In this document: piece after piece, positions 30,871-36,883 of the stretch
Position numbering within the stretch: the stretch's first letter is position 1
How the letters are laid out: every line of letters begins with the position of its first letter
Assembly: GCA_033855775.1 (NCBI GenBank)
Contig: JAWVFT010000010.1
Location: 1 to 36,883, forward strand
Reading direction: 5' to 3'
Origin: DASVTR01 sp033855775
Lineage (GTDB): Bacteria; Acidobacteriota; Blastocatellia; Pyrinomonadales; Pyrinomonadaceae
Length of the DNA stretch: 36,883 nucleotides
The notes under the pieces: generated by a model
Database searches by the model: none
Told to the model about the DNA's origin: nothing
What the model saw: the letters and a program-made list of their open reading frames with translations, nothing else
Program-made: the position numbers and the translations under genes

Positions 30871-33831
30871 ATGAACGGAACATTGCTGAAAACCCGACAA
30901 ACCATAGCGCTCGCCCTCGTCTGCCTGCTCGTCGTCGTCCCCGCCAGCGCCGGAATCACCATCACTGGCGCCGACGGCATCACCGCCACCGGAGCCGACG
31001 GCATCACCTACATCAACACGACCGGCATCACAGCCACCGGAGCCGACAACTTTCTGGCCTTCAAGACAAACGGCATCACAGCCACCGGAGCCGACGGCAT
31101 CACAGCCACCGGAGCCGACGGCGTGACCTTTACCGGAACCAACGGCATCACGGCGACCGGAGCCGACAGCAGCGCCATCACGCGCGCCGACGGTATCACC
31201 GCGACCGGAGCCGACGGCATCACTATCACCGGCGCGGACGGAACGCCCCGCCACGTCGATTCAGTTAGCATACGCAAACCGGACGGCATCACGATTACGG
31301 GCGCGGACGGCATCACCGCGACGGGCGCGGATGGCATCACCGCGACCGGAGCGGATTCACGCGAGATAGCGCACGCCGACGGCATCGTCGCCACGGGCGC
31401 GGACGGCATCACGATTACCGGAGCCGACGGCATCACAGCGACCGGAGCCGATGGCACGACCTTTATCATCTCGCCCGACGGCATCACTATCACGGGCGCG
31501 GACGGCATTACCGCTACGGGCGCGGACGGCATCACCATCACAGGAGCGGACGGCATCACCGCGACTGGCGCGGACACAGTTGCTCCGATAAGCATGCAGA
31601 CGGGCCTGCGCAGCGTTGACCCTGAGTTGGCCGTGCTGCTCAATCGCCTGACGGACGATAGCAACGTCAACGCCATCGTCGTCTATCATCACGCGCCGGA
31701 CGCCGCGGACATGGCTGACTTGCAACGCATCGGCGTGACGAGCGGCACGATTTATCATCAGCTTCCGATGGTGACGCTGACGGCCCGCCGCCGCCAAATC
31801 TTCGACATCTCGCGCCTGCCGAACGTGCGCTCGATTTACGGCAACCGGACGCTGCAAGCGACGATGGATTCGAGCCTGACGATGACGGGCGCGGAGCAGG
31901 TGCGCGGCGACACGGAGTTGCGAAACGGGACGACGGGCTTGCCTTTGACGGGCAGCAACGTGACGGTCGCCGTGCTTGACACCGGCTTGGACGCGACGCA
32001 TCCGGACTTGTCGGGCCGCGTCGCGCAGAACGTCAAGCTGCTCGACGCGCAGAGCGCTGGCGTCGGCTTTCTCTATCCGCAGGACGTTGAGAATCTGCCG
32101 AACACGGATCAGGCTTACGGCCACGGCACGTTCGTCGCGGGCTTAATCGGCGGCAGCGGCAGCCGTTCGGGCGCGAAGTATGGAGGCGTGGCTCCGGGCG
32201 TCCGTCTTGTGGGCTTGAGCGCGGGCGACCTGAATCTTTCTTACGTGCTGGCGGGCTTCGATTATCTGTTGGAGCGCGGCGCGGGCTTGAACGTGCGCGT
32301 GCTCAATTGCAGCTTCTCGGCCAACACTGTCTTTGACGTGAACGACCCCGTGAACATCTCGACGAAGATGCTGACGGAGAGAGGCGTGTCGGTCGTCTTC
32401 TCGGCTGGCAACACGGGCGACGGGCTGCACAGCTTGAACCCGTATGCGGTCGCGCCTTGGGTGATTAGCGTCGGGGCGACGGATGACAAAGGACATCTCG
32501 CAGAGTTTTCATCTCGCGGCGATTTCGGCAGCCCGCTCTTTCGCCCCTCGCTGGTCGCGCCCGGCGTCAGCGTGATTAGCCTGCGCGCGAGTAACTTGAA
32601 CGTGACGGGAACGCTCGGCGTCGCGGGCGCGGATAGAACTCGCCTGACGCCTGCGGAGTTGCCTTTCTACACGACGGCCAGCGGGACGAGTTTCAGCGCG
32701 CCGCAGGTGGCGGGAGCCATCGCCTTGATGCTCGAAGCCAACCCCACGCTCTCGCCCGCAGAGATTAAAGACATCCTGCAACGCACGGCGACGCCGCTCG
32801 CCGCTTACTATCAACATGAAGTCGGCGCAGGGATGCTGAACACGCACGCGGCTGTCCTGGAGGCGGCTTTCCCCTCGCGCCACATGGGCGACTGGCGCGC
32901 AGCCCTGGACGCGGGGCAAGCGCGATTCACCAACGAGCCGGAACAATATTTTGAAGGCACGGCGCAACCGGGCAGTAGCTCGAACGCGGGCTTCATGATT
33001 CCCGCGAACACCCTGCTGGCCTCCGTGCAGACGGCCTGGAATCTTTCCAGCACAAACGACCTCGGCCTTTTCGTCTACGACGGCAACGGCATCCTGCTTG
33101 ACGATTCAAGCGCGCCGAATCGCCCCGGCCTGACGGGCCTGCGCGAGCGTGTGTTGTTGCGAAACCCTGCGGCGGGCGTCATCTCTGCGCGCGTGCTGAA
33201 CGCGCCCGGCACAATCGGCAACATGCTGGCGTCGGCGCAGAACTACAAGAGCGCGCTTGAGCTAACGCGTGTCGAGTACGCGCCGCTGGACGACGTGGCG
33301 AGCTTGAGCCAGCAGTCGCGCGCGGAGATTAATCAGGCCCTGCGCATGTTTCTGCTCAGACCCTACGGGCGCAACTTTCGCCCGTTGTTCGGCGTCTCGC
33401 GCGCAGACTTCGCGGCCTCGCTCTTGATGGGAGCGCGCGTGCCGCAATACCTGCCCGCGCAATCGCGCTTCACGGATGTAGGCGACCGCGCGACGATGCT
33501 CTTCGTCGAGAGCGCGCAGAGCGCGCCCTCCGGCCCGCTCTTTTACGACTCGCCGTTCGGCGGCCAATTCCGCCCCGACGAGCGCGTCACGCGCCTCGCG
33601 GCGGCCATCGCCCTCGTGCGCGCCGCGGGCTTTCGACCGGAAGCCGAAGCGCAGGCGAACGCCCCGCTCACCGTCGCGGACGCCCTGAGCATCCCCTCCG
33701 CCCTGCGCGGCTACGTCGCGGTCGCCCTCTCTCGCGGCTTGCTCACCGCCGACGCCAACCTCTTCCGCCCCAACGCCCAACTGACCCGCGCAGAGTTGGC
33801 CCACGCCTTAGCCGTCATCGCCAACTTGTAA
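30871..33831 (+). CDS. Secreted S8 serine protease with octapeptide-repeat N-terminus and SLH-like C-terminus
   Basis: A 986-residue subtilase. The signal peptide ends near residue 27 (VVVPASA). Residues 28-235 are 25 units of an eight-residue repeat, consensus GITATGAD or GITITGAD (18 canonical copies). A propeptide-like region (about 255-325) is followed by the catalytic domain with D370 in VAVLDTGLDATHPDL, H418 in YGHGTFVAGL, oxyanion N514 in FSAGN and S607 in GTSFSAPQVAG, all intact. The C-terminal 130 residues contain SLH-like segments (FRPDERVTRLAAAIALVRAAGF; FRPNAQLTRAELAHALAVIANL), suggesting attachment to the cell surface. ATG 30871 follows an in-frame TTG; the ribosome-binding site is weak, and I saw no clear promoter in the 286 bases upstream. 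Its last 21 codons, stop and 3' flank recur three times downstream. Confidence 0.93.
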   Translation: MNGTLLKTRQTIALALVCLLVVVPASAGITITGADGITATGADGITYINTTGITATGADNFLAFKTNGITATGADGITATGADGVTFTGTNGITATGADSSAITRADGITATGADGITITGADGTPRHVDSVSIRKPDGITITGADGITATGADGITATGADSREIAHADGIVATGADGITITGADGITATGADGTTFIISPDGITITGADGITATGADGITITGADGITATGADTVAPISMQTGLRSVDPELAVLLNRLTDDSNVNAIVVYHHAPDAADMADLQRIGVTSGTIYHQLPMVTLTARRRQIFDISRLPNVRSIYGNRTLQATMDSSLTMTGAEQVRGDTELRNGTTGLPLTGSNVTVAVLDTGLDATHPDLSGRVAQNVKLLDAQSAGVGFLYPQDVENLPNTDQAYGHGTFVAGLIGGSGSRSGAKYGGVAPGVRLVGLSAGDLNLSYVLAGFDYLLERGAGLNVRVLNCSFSANTVFDVNDPVNISTKMLTERGVSVVFSAGNTGDGLHSLNPYAVAPWVISVGATDDKGHLAEFSSRGDFGSPLFRPSLVAPGVSVISLRASNLNVTGTLGVAGADRTRLTPAELPFYTTASGTSFSAPQVAGAIALMLEANPTLSPAEIKDILQRTATPLAAYYQHEVGAGMLNTHAAVLEAAFPSRHMGDWRAALDAGQARFTNEPEQYFEGTAQPGSSSNAGFMIPANTLLASVQTAWNLSSTNDLGLFVYDGNGILLDDSSAPNRPGLTGLRERVLLRNPAAGVISARVLNAPGTIGNMLASAQNYKSALELTRVEYAPLDDVASLSQQSRAEINQALRMFLLRPYGRNFRPLFGVSRADFAASLLMGARVPQYLPAQSRFTDVGDRATMLFVESAQSAPSGPLFYDSPFGGQFRPDERVTRLAAAIALVRAAGFRPEAEAQANAPLTVADALSIPSALRGYVAVALSRGLLTADANLFRPNAQLTRAELAHALAVIANL
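30952..31575 (+). repeat. 24-base in-frame coding repeat (octapeptide array)
   Basis: Twenty-five units, mostly of exactly 24 bases, encode GIT(A/I)TGAD and degenerate forms (for example GITYINTT, NFLAFKTN, SSAITRAD, SREIAHAD) plus one 15-residue and one 9-residue unit. Codons vary between copies (GGC/GGA, GAC/GAT, ACC/ACG/ACA), so the peptide rather than the DNA is conserved. The reverse strand shows a long open frame only as a by-product. Confidence 0.92.
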
Positions 33832-33840
33832 TCCAAACTG
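33766..33840 (+). repeat. SLH 3'-end repeat, source copy
   Basis: The last 21 codons and stop (33766-33831) of the protease gene plus the next nine bases form a block that recurs in part at 34560, in full at 35037 and with a frameshift at 35644. Shared core: ATCGCCAACTTGTAATCC, with GCA/GCC variation. Confidence 0.8.
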
Positions 33841-33910
33841 TGGTTGTTAGCCTGCTTCTAAGTCACAACGTCGCGTGCCATGAGCGGCGAAACAGTATAT
33901 TCTTAGATGG

Positions 33911-34213
33911 ATGATTGAGGGGATTCGTGAGAAATTTTCAGCGGGACTGTTTGAGTTCGCTAAGCACGCCGTTGACCAAAGTGTTTTGCGTCACGTCACG
34001 TTGCAGGAGATACGTGAGGCAATCGCTGATGCTGAAATCATCGAAGATTATCGGAATGATAAATACGGCCCGAGCTGCTTGATATTGGGTTACACTCTGG
34101 CAAGTAGACCTTTGCACATTCAGTGCAGCTATCCATCGCGTCCTTTGGTGAAGATCATTACGCTTTACGAGCCAGATGCTAATCTCTGGATTGATTTTAA
34201 GGTAAGGAAGTAA
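33911..34213 (+). CDS. DUF4258 protein (probable toxin of a toxin-antitoxin pair)
   Basis: A 100-residue DUF4258-family protein: FEFAKHAVDQSVLRHVTLQEIREAIADAEIIEDYRNDKYGPSCLILGYTLASRPLHIQCSYPSRPLVKIITLYEPD is a full-length match to the family pattern (an H at the start of the core, then EI..AI..GEIIE.Y..D..G.S.L..G, then PLH.V, then ITVYEP). DUF4258 proteins are RelE/BrnT-like in fold and are usually encoded next to a small YgiT/MqsA-like antitoxin, as here with a five-base gap. The likely activity is mRNA cleavage or another growth-inhibiting function, held in check by the partner. Base use is less GC-rich than the surrounding genes, which suggests transfer. The unit is bounded by 13-base inverted repeats. 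Confidence 0.85.
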   Translation: MIEGIREKFSAGLFEFAKHAVDQSVLRHVTLQEIREAIADAEIIEDYRNDKYGPSCLILGYTLASRPLHIQCSYPSRPLVKIITLYEPDANLWIDFKVRK

Positions 34214-34218
34214 CTGAG

Positions 34219-34437
34219 ATGAGCGCTAAAGAAACTATGGTCGAGCGAAAAGTCACATATACGCTCGAAAAAGACGGTAAATTTATTATTGTCGAGAATG
34301 TGCCTGCCAGAGTCTGTGTCGAAACTGGTGAGCAGTTCTTTTCTCCCGAAACAGTCGAGCGGCTACAGCAGATGATTTGGGAGGGTGAAAAGCCGAAGAA
34401 AGTTATTGAGACCCCTGTTTATGAATTTGCCGCATAA
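34219..34437 (+). CDS. YgiT/MqsA-like antitoxin lacking the zinc-finger cysteines
   Basis: A 72-residue protein matching the YgiT-type antitoxin pattern KVTYTLEKDGKFIIVENVPARVCVETGEQFFSPETVERLQQMIW. In the usual family the N-terminus has one CxxC and 'VCxxCGE' a second, together binding zinc. Here the N-terminus is MSAKETMVER with no Cys, and the second motif is VCVETGE with only one Cys left, so no zinc site is possible. The C-terminus is short (KPKKVIETPVYEFAA) with no helix-turn-helix, so it may neutralise the toxin without repressing its own operon. AAGGAAG lies about ten bases before the ATG. It is five bases downstream of the DUF4258 gene. Confidence 0.8.
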   Translation: MSAKETMVERKVTYTLEKDGKFIIVENVPARVCVETGEQFFSPETVERLQQMIWEGEKPKKVIETPVYEFAA

Positions 34438-34733
34438 ATCCGCACGCGCAGGCTAACAACTCATTCAACCGGAGCGGGAATAGCTTGCTTTTTAATTCGA
34501 GCCTTATCAGTAATCCGACCTTCAGTTGTCATCGCCAACTCATAAGCCACACTTTGGCTATCATCGCCAACTTGTAATCCGAACTGCCGCCCGCCTGCTT
34601 CTTAAAGCTGGCGTCGTCGGCTCCTGCTGCCGGTAGCAGTCCGGCGCGCGTCAGGCGTCTTCTATTTCGTATCTTTTATGAATCGCTTATACTTGAAGAT
34701 GTAAGGAACCAGTTTGCTCATCCGGGGGCTTCT
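34438..34733. other. Intergenic cassette-boundary region
   Basis: This 296-base region holds the right inverted repeat (34448-34460), a fragment GTCATCGCCAACT (34528-34540) and a longer partial copy (34560-34613) of the protease 3' end, and a possible promoter -10 TATACT (34688-34693) with a weak -35 for the coiled-coil gene. No gene is supported. Confidence 0.55.
34560..34613 (+). repeat. SLH 3'-end repeat, copy A (partial)
   Basis: ATCATCGCCAACTTGTAATC matches the last five codons, stop and flank of the protease gene. It continues into the extended 3' flank shared with copy C and ends in a hairpin (34592-34613: CGCC-T-GCTT-CTTA-AAGC-T-GGCG, symmetric apart from the T-T mismatch). Confidence 0.75.
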
Positions 34734-35009
34734 ATGATGAATGATGATATGCAAAAGACGATGCAGTTTATTCTTGAGCAGCAGGCGCAATTTGCCGTGA
34801 ATCTACAGAAAACGGAAGAACGTGTGGCGCGACTTGAAGAGCACTTGGCCGAGATGGCGCGGGCGCAGACTCATATGAACGAAGTAGTGGCTGTGATGGC
34901 TGATACACACACGCATACGGAAGAGAAGCTGGATGCCTTCATTGGAGTTTTAGAGAGGTACATTAGCTCCAATCAGAACGGCTCTGCGTCAGGCAACGGC
35001 GAGAGCTAA
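34734..35009 (+). CDS. Small coiled-coil protein
   Basis: A 91-residue hydrophilic protein (MMNDDMQKTMQFILEQQAQF...LQKTEERVARLEEHLAEMARAQ) with a strong heptad pattern of hydrophobic residues over about 10-75 and a Ser/Gly/Asn-rich tail. There is no signal peptide and no Cys. Short proteins with this 'QQAQFAVNLQKTEERVARLEE' look are widespread as hypothetical genes in cyanobacteria and Acidobacteriota, without assigned function, to my knowledge. It is one of the small cargo genes lying between copies of the protease 3' end; its stop codon falls inside the GCTAACAACTC string at 35005-35023. The ribosome-binding site is unclear (GGGGG about nine bases upstream). Confidence 0.7.
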   Translation: MMNDDMQKTMQFILEQQAQFAVNLQKTEERVARLEEHLAEMARAQTHMNEVVAVMADTHTHTEEKLDAFIGVLERYISSNQNGSASGNGES

Positions 35010-35036
35010 CAACTCCTTCAACCCTAAGTTAGCTTG

Positions 35037-35113
35037 CGCCCCAACGCCCAACCGACGCGCGCAGAGTTAGCGCACGCGCTCTCCATCATCGCAAACTTGT
35101 AATCTGAACTGCC
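35037..35113 (+). pseudogene. SLH 3'-end repeat, copy B (intact 21-codon gene remnant)
   Basis: From 35037 the frame reads RPNAQPTRAELAHALSIIAN-L-stop, the same length as the protease C-terminus without indels. Of the base changes, several are silent (TTG to TTA, GCC to GCG, GCC to GCA) and the few amino-acid changes are conservative (V to I, A to S), apart from L to P. The frame is not open upstream (TAG at about 35030). It looks like the end of a paralogous SLH gene whose body is missing. Confidence 0.75.
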
Positions 35114-35261
35114 GTCGGCAAGCGAGTCTTGCGCTGGCAGGGGATAGTGTCGCTCTCTGCTCAGCCAGTCTTATCTTCTGAGACTTGTGGCTTTACCCTT
35201 TACACTCGATGGATTCGGGATTACATTAATTGCCAATCCACGCATTTTAAGGAGGGGAAAG

Positions 35262-35513
35262 ATGCGACATCTAACATCCAGAGCGTTTGTCTTGCTGCTG
35301 ATGGTTGGTTTGCTCGTCTTTTTCAGCGCGTCCAAATCTCAGGTCGCTGCCCGCGCCAGTTGCACTCAGGATTGCTACAATCTATACAGCCCTTGCCTGA
35401 GTCAGGGACAGGGCGATTTCTTCTGGTGCTGCACGGCATATAATGAGTGTCTACAGGAAAACTGTGGAACCGGCCCGAAATGCCATCTGCCGGAACCTTA
35501 TCCACCGGAGTAG
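35262..35513 (+). CDS. Small secreted Cys-rich protein (8 Cys)
   Basis: An 83-residue protein with a signal peptide (MRHLTSRAFVLLLMVGLLVF, cleavage near VAARA-S) and a mature part of about 51 residues with eight Cys: C-x3-C-x6-C-x10-CC-x5-C-x4-C-x6-C, followed by a Pro-rich end. ATG 35262 has a strong AAGGAGG (35249-35255) six bases upstream, so the longer open frame from 35187 is not used. It resembles the protein at 20377-20619 (both have C-x2/3-C-(F)YN-x-Y-x2-C after the signal peptide), which suggests a family of exported, disulfide-rich small proteins in this genome. Function unknown. It is the third cargo unit of the cassette-like region and has its own terminator at 35788. Confidence 0.82.
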   Translation: MRHLTSRAFVLLLMVGLLVFFSASKSQVAARASCTQDCYNLYSPCLSQGQGDFFWCCTAYNECLQENCGTGPKCHLPEPYPPE

Positions 35514-35643
35514 GCTGGCCTGCTCTTGCAATCAATAGCGGCAAACGTAGAGTTTGGCTGAATCGCGCATCAATGACTTGCTGGCGTTGAGGGCTTGGGC
35601 CGCAAACAGACGCGCGACACTCCGCGGCGCAAGCGCGAACTGT

Positions 35644-35750
35644 CGCCCCGACGCCCAACTAACGCGCGGCGGGTTGGCCCACGCGCGCGCTCTCTATCAT
35701 CGCAAACTTGTAATCCCAACTACGGCCCGCCAGATTCTTAAAGCAGGCGG
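35644..35750 (+). pseudogene. SLH 3'-end repeat, copy C (frameshifted)
   Basis: The sequence starts as RPDAQLTRGGLAHA and is then shifted by four extra bases (CGCG) before the conserved ATCATCGCAAACTTGTAATC. The flank (35711-35750) matches copy A at most positions and forms a CCGCC...GGCGG hairpin (35727-35750). Confidence 0.7.
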
Positions 35751-35787
35751 CAACTTCTGACAGCCCGCGCAAACCGCGCAAACGAAC

Positions 35788-35829
35788 GAGAGCCGGTGTG
35801 AGCATGAAGCAACACCGGCTCTCTTTGTC
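35788..35829 (+). terminator. Intrinsic terminator
   Basis: A perfect 12-base stem GAGAGCCGGTGT (35788-35799) and its complement (35812-35823) with a 12-base loop is followed by TTTGTCTCT. It ends transcription from the Cys-rich gene side and separates it from the convergent TPR gene. Confidence 0.75.
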
Positions 35830-35865
35830 TCTATCGCTTGTGCTGTCGTCTTCCTCGTCTTCTTA

Positions 35866-36798
35866 TCAGGACGAGGTTTTCTTCTTCGCGGCTTTCTTAG
35901 GGGCGCGTTCGACGTGGCTGGCGCTCTTCCAGGCGGCGAGGGCCGAAGGGTCGTTGCTGAAGGTGTTGAGGACGATGGGGCCAAACTCGTGGACGGCATC
36001 AACGAGTTGTTGTTGTGCCGCGGCGACTCCGGCGGTCGCTGCGGTCTGCTCGCCCAGGGCTTCGGCTTGCGCGGCGATGGCGTCTTTGACCGCCGTGATA
36101 GTCGTCCCCATCGTGGTCAGAAAGCTTGGCGCGAGGCCGCGCTTAGTAAACTCCGCGATGATGGGCGTGGCCGAAGTGATGTAGGAGCGCGCGGAGTTGA
36201 GGATAACCTGGTCGCCGTAGGCTTTAAATTTGATAGCTCTATCGTAATCAGCGATGGCGCCGGCCCAATCACTTTTCCTGAATTTTGCCAGAGCACGCAA
36301 TGTATATACATCAACCTGCCCGGATGCTTTCCTGGCAACCACATTGAGGTCGTCAATCGCCTTATCGAAATTGCCTGCGCTATAGTTTGCTATCGCCCGG
36401 TACTTGTAGTTCGCCAGCGAAGGCTCTATCTCAATTACTTTGTCGTAATCAGCGAGAGCGTCAACAAAGTCACCCTTTTTTAGTTTAGCCATGCCGCGCA
36501 CTCCATAAAGATGCGCATTACGCGGGTCTAGCCCAAGGGCTTTATCTAAATCAGCAAGGGCACCTTCCAAATTCCCTTTCTGTAAAAATAAAACTCCGCG
36601 CATGGCATAGGCGTCGGTTGAGCGCGGGTTCAACTCAAGAGCCTTGCTACAGTCAGCGAGAGCCCCGTCAAAATCATTTTGCTTGTATTTCGCTATACAA
36701 CTGTCGGCCAGTTCTTTGGCCGGGCCGGAGGTCTGCGCCCAGGTAGACGAAGCGAAGAGAAAGAGGGCAATAAAGAGCAGTGAGGATGAGCGTTTCAT
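35866..36798 (-). CDS. Exported tetratricopeptide-repeat protein
   Basis: A 310-residue protein with a signal peptide (MKRSSSLLFIALFLFASSTWA, cleavage at AQT). About five TPR units follow (about 25-195), for example CIAKYKQNDFDGALADCSKALELNPRSTDAYAMRGV and GVRGMAKLKKGDFVDALADYDKVIEIEPS. The C-terminal third is helical and Ala-rich (AAQAEALGEQTAATAGVAAAQQQLVDAV) and ends in a Lys-rich tail (ERAPKKAAKKKTSS). It probably scaffolds protein contacts in the periplasm; no partner can be named. ATG 36798 is chosen because GGAGG lies four bases upstream; the frame is open to a TTG at 36816. A good sigma-70-like promoter lies 50 bases upstream, so it is transcribed on its own. Confidence 0.88.
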   Translation of the reverse strand: MKRSSSLLFIALFLFASSTWAQTSGPAKELADSCIAKYKQNDFDGALADCSKALELNPRSTDAYAMRGVLFLQKGNLEGALADLDKALGLDPRNAHLYGVRGMAKLKKGDFVDALADYDKVIEIEPSLANYKYRAIANYSAGNFDKAIDDLNVVARKASGQVDVYTLRALAKFRKSDWAGAIADYDRAIKFKAYGDQVILNSARSYITSATPIIAEFTKRGLAPSFLTTMGTTITAVKDAIAAQAEALGEQTAATAGVAAAQQQLVDAVHEFGPIVLNTFSNDPSALAAWKSASHVERAPKKAAKKKTSS

Positions 36799-36847
36799 AG
36801 AACCTCCGCTAATCAAAGAGATGGCAGTGAGCAGCTAACAGGGAAAA

Positions 36848-36875
36848 CTTAAAGGCAAAAGAAAACTTATGTCAA
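36848..36875 (-). promoter_or_regulatory. Sigma-70-type promoter of the TPR gene
   Basis: On the reverse strand a perfect TTGACA (36870-36875) is followed after 16 bases by TTTAAG (36848-36853). The predicted start is about 40 bases upstream of the ATG at 36798. Confidence 0.6.
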
Positions 36876-36883
36876 GAGACAGC

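Larger units (their letters stand above)
33843..34460. repeat. 13-base inverted repeats flanking the DUF4258/antitoxin pair
   Basis: GTTGTTAGCCTGC (33843-33855) and its perfect complement GCAGGCTAACAAC (34448-34460) bracket the two-gene unit 33911-34437. The right copy begins a 19-base string GCTAACAACTCATTCAACC (34452-34470) that recurs with one change at 35005-35023, overlapping the stop of the next small gene. The GCTAAC...GTTAGC pattern resembles the outer boxes of integron attC sites, but complete attC sites were not found. Confidence 0.7.
35514..35865. other. Intergenic region with remnant and terminator
   Basis: This 352-base stretch holds copy C of the protease 3' end (35644-35750) and a terminator (35788-35829). 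No functional gene is seen; a short frame across copy C has no ribosome-binding site. Confidence 0.6.

Noticed and set aside
30952..31575. CRISPR-like array of 24-base repeats
   Set aside because: The repeat is in frame within the protease gene, has no spacers of constant length and varies by synonymous codons, so it is a coding repeat.
31008..31676. Reverse-strand open frame of 222 codons with a VMPSAPVA repeat
   Set aside because: It is the antisense reading of the octapeptide repeat, with no ribosome-binding site or independent support.
35554..35760. A 68-codon open frame downstream of the second Cys-rich gene
   Set aside because: It covers a frameshifted copy of the protease 3' end and has no ribosome-binding site; treated as a remnant.
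33911..35760. A complete integron
   Set aside because: attC-like half motifs occur, but no full attC site and no integrase gene are visible, so only a cassette-like arrangement is claimed.
1..36883. tRNA, rRNA or riboswitch genes
   Set aside because: Reading both strands, I found no cloverleaf, rRNA-like segment or recognisable riboswitch core; a covariance-model scan would be needed to exclude short non-coding RNAs.

Overview
The window is GC-rich bacterial chromosome with no rRNA, tRNA or CRISPR array that I could see. The mix of genes suggests an Acidobacteriota bacterium, probably Blastocatellia: two type IV pilins under an NtrC-type regulator, a zwf-opcA pentose-phosphate operon, secreted proprotein-convertase-like/FG-GAP proteins, large AfsR-like regulators and heptad-repeat intergenic hairpins. 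This placement is inference from gene content, not from a marker gene.

Layout. (1) 1-4916, minus strand: a type IV pilus block read right to left as membrane histidine kinase (PilS-like), a small four-helix-bundle protein, a sigma-54 activator (PilR-like) and two pilin genes. A near-consensus sigma-54 promoter lies 74 bases upstream of the inner pilin start. (2) 5076-12141, minus strand: an exported protein of unknown role, then a carbon operon tal-zwf-opcA-glk-pgl-rpiB, which covers glucose phosphorylation, the oxidative pentose-phosphate steps, G6PDH assembly and two non-oxidative enzymes. (3) 12568-18845, plus strand: the most striking region. Three large redox proteins lie in a row: a cyclic-nucleotide-binding/four-[4Fe-4S]/membrane protein, an FHA-domain/transmembrane/seven-heme cytochrome, and a membrane-anchored di-[4Fe-4S] ferredoxin/flavoprotein with a rearranged domain order. 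Together they look like a transmembrane electron-transfer chain from NAD(P)H to periplasmic hemes, with sensory domains for cyclic nucleotides and phosphothreonine built into the electron carriers. I cannot match it to a named system. (4) 18854-25190: an exported M20 amidohydrolase, a small secreted Cys-rich protein, a DUF485/SSS acetate-type symporter pair and, convergent to these, a secreted P-domain/FG-GAP protein, with a strong shared hairpin terminator between them. (5) 25663-30584, plus strand: a small protein, a truncated MalT-like STAND ATPase and a full-length STAND-TPR-SARP regulator. (6) 30871-33831: a secreted S8 protease with 25 units of an octapeptide repeat at its N-terminus and SLH-like sequence at its C-terminus. 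(7) 33840-35760: small cargo genes (a DUF4258/antitoxin pair, a coiled-coil protein, a second Cys-rich secreted protein) separated by copies of the 3' end of that protease gene, like a cassette array. (8) 35866-36798, minus strand: an exported TPR protein.

Three intergenic elements (4946-5076, 9187-9313, 15072-15180) share one architecture, inverted arms made of AGT-starting heptads around a short interior, although their sequences differ. A fourth repeat locus (26932-27029) is a direct array of 14-base (two-heptad) units.

All domain and family names are from reading the translations by eye. No database search was run.
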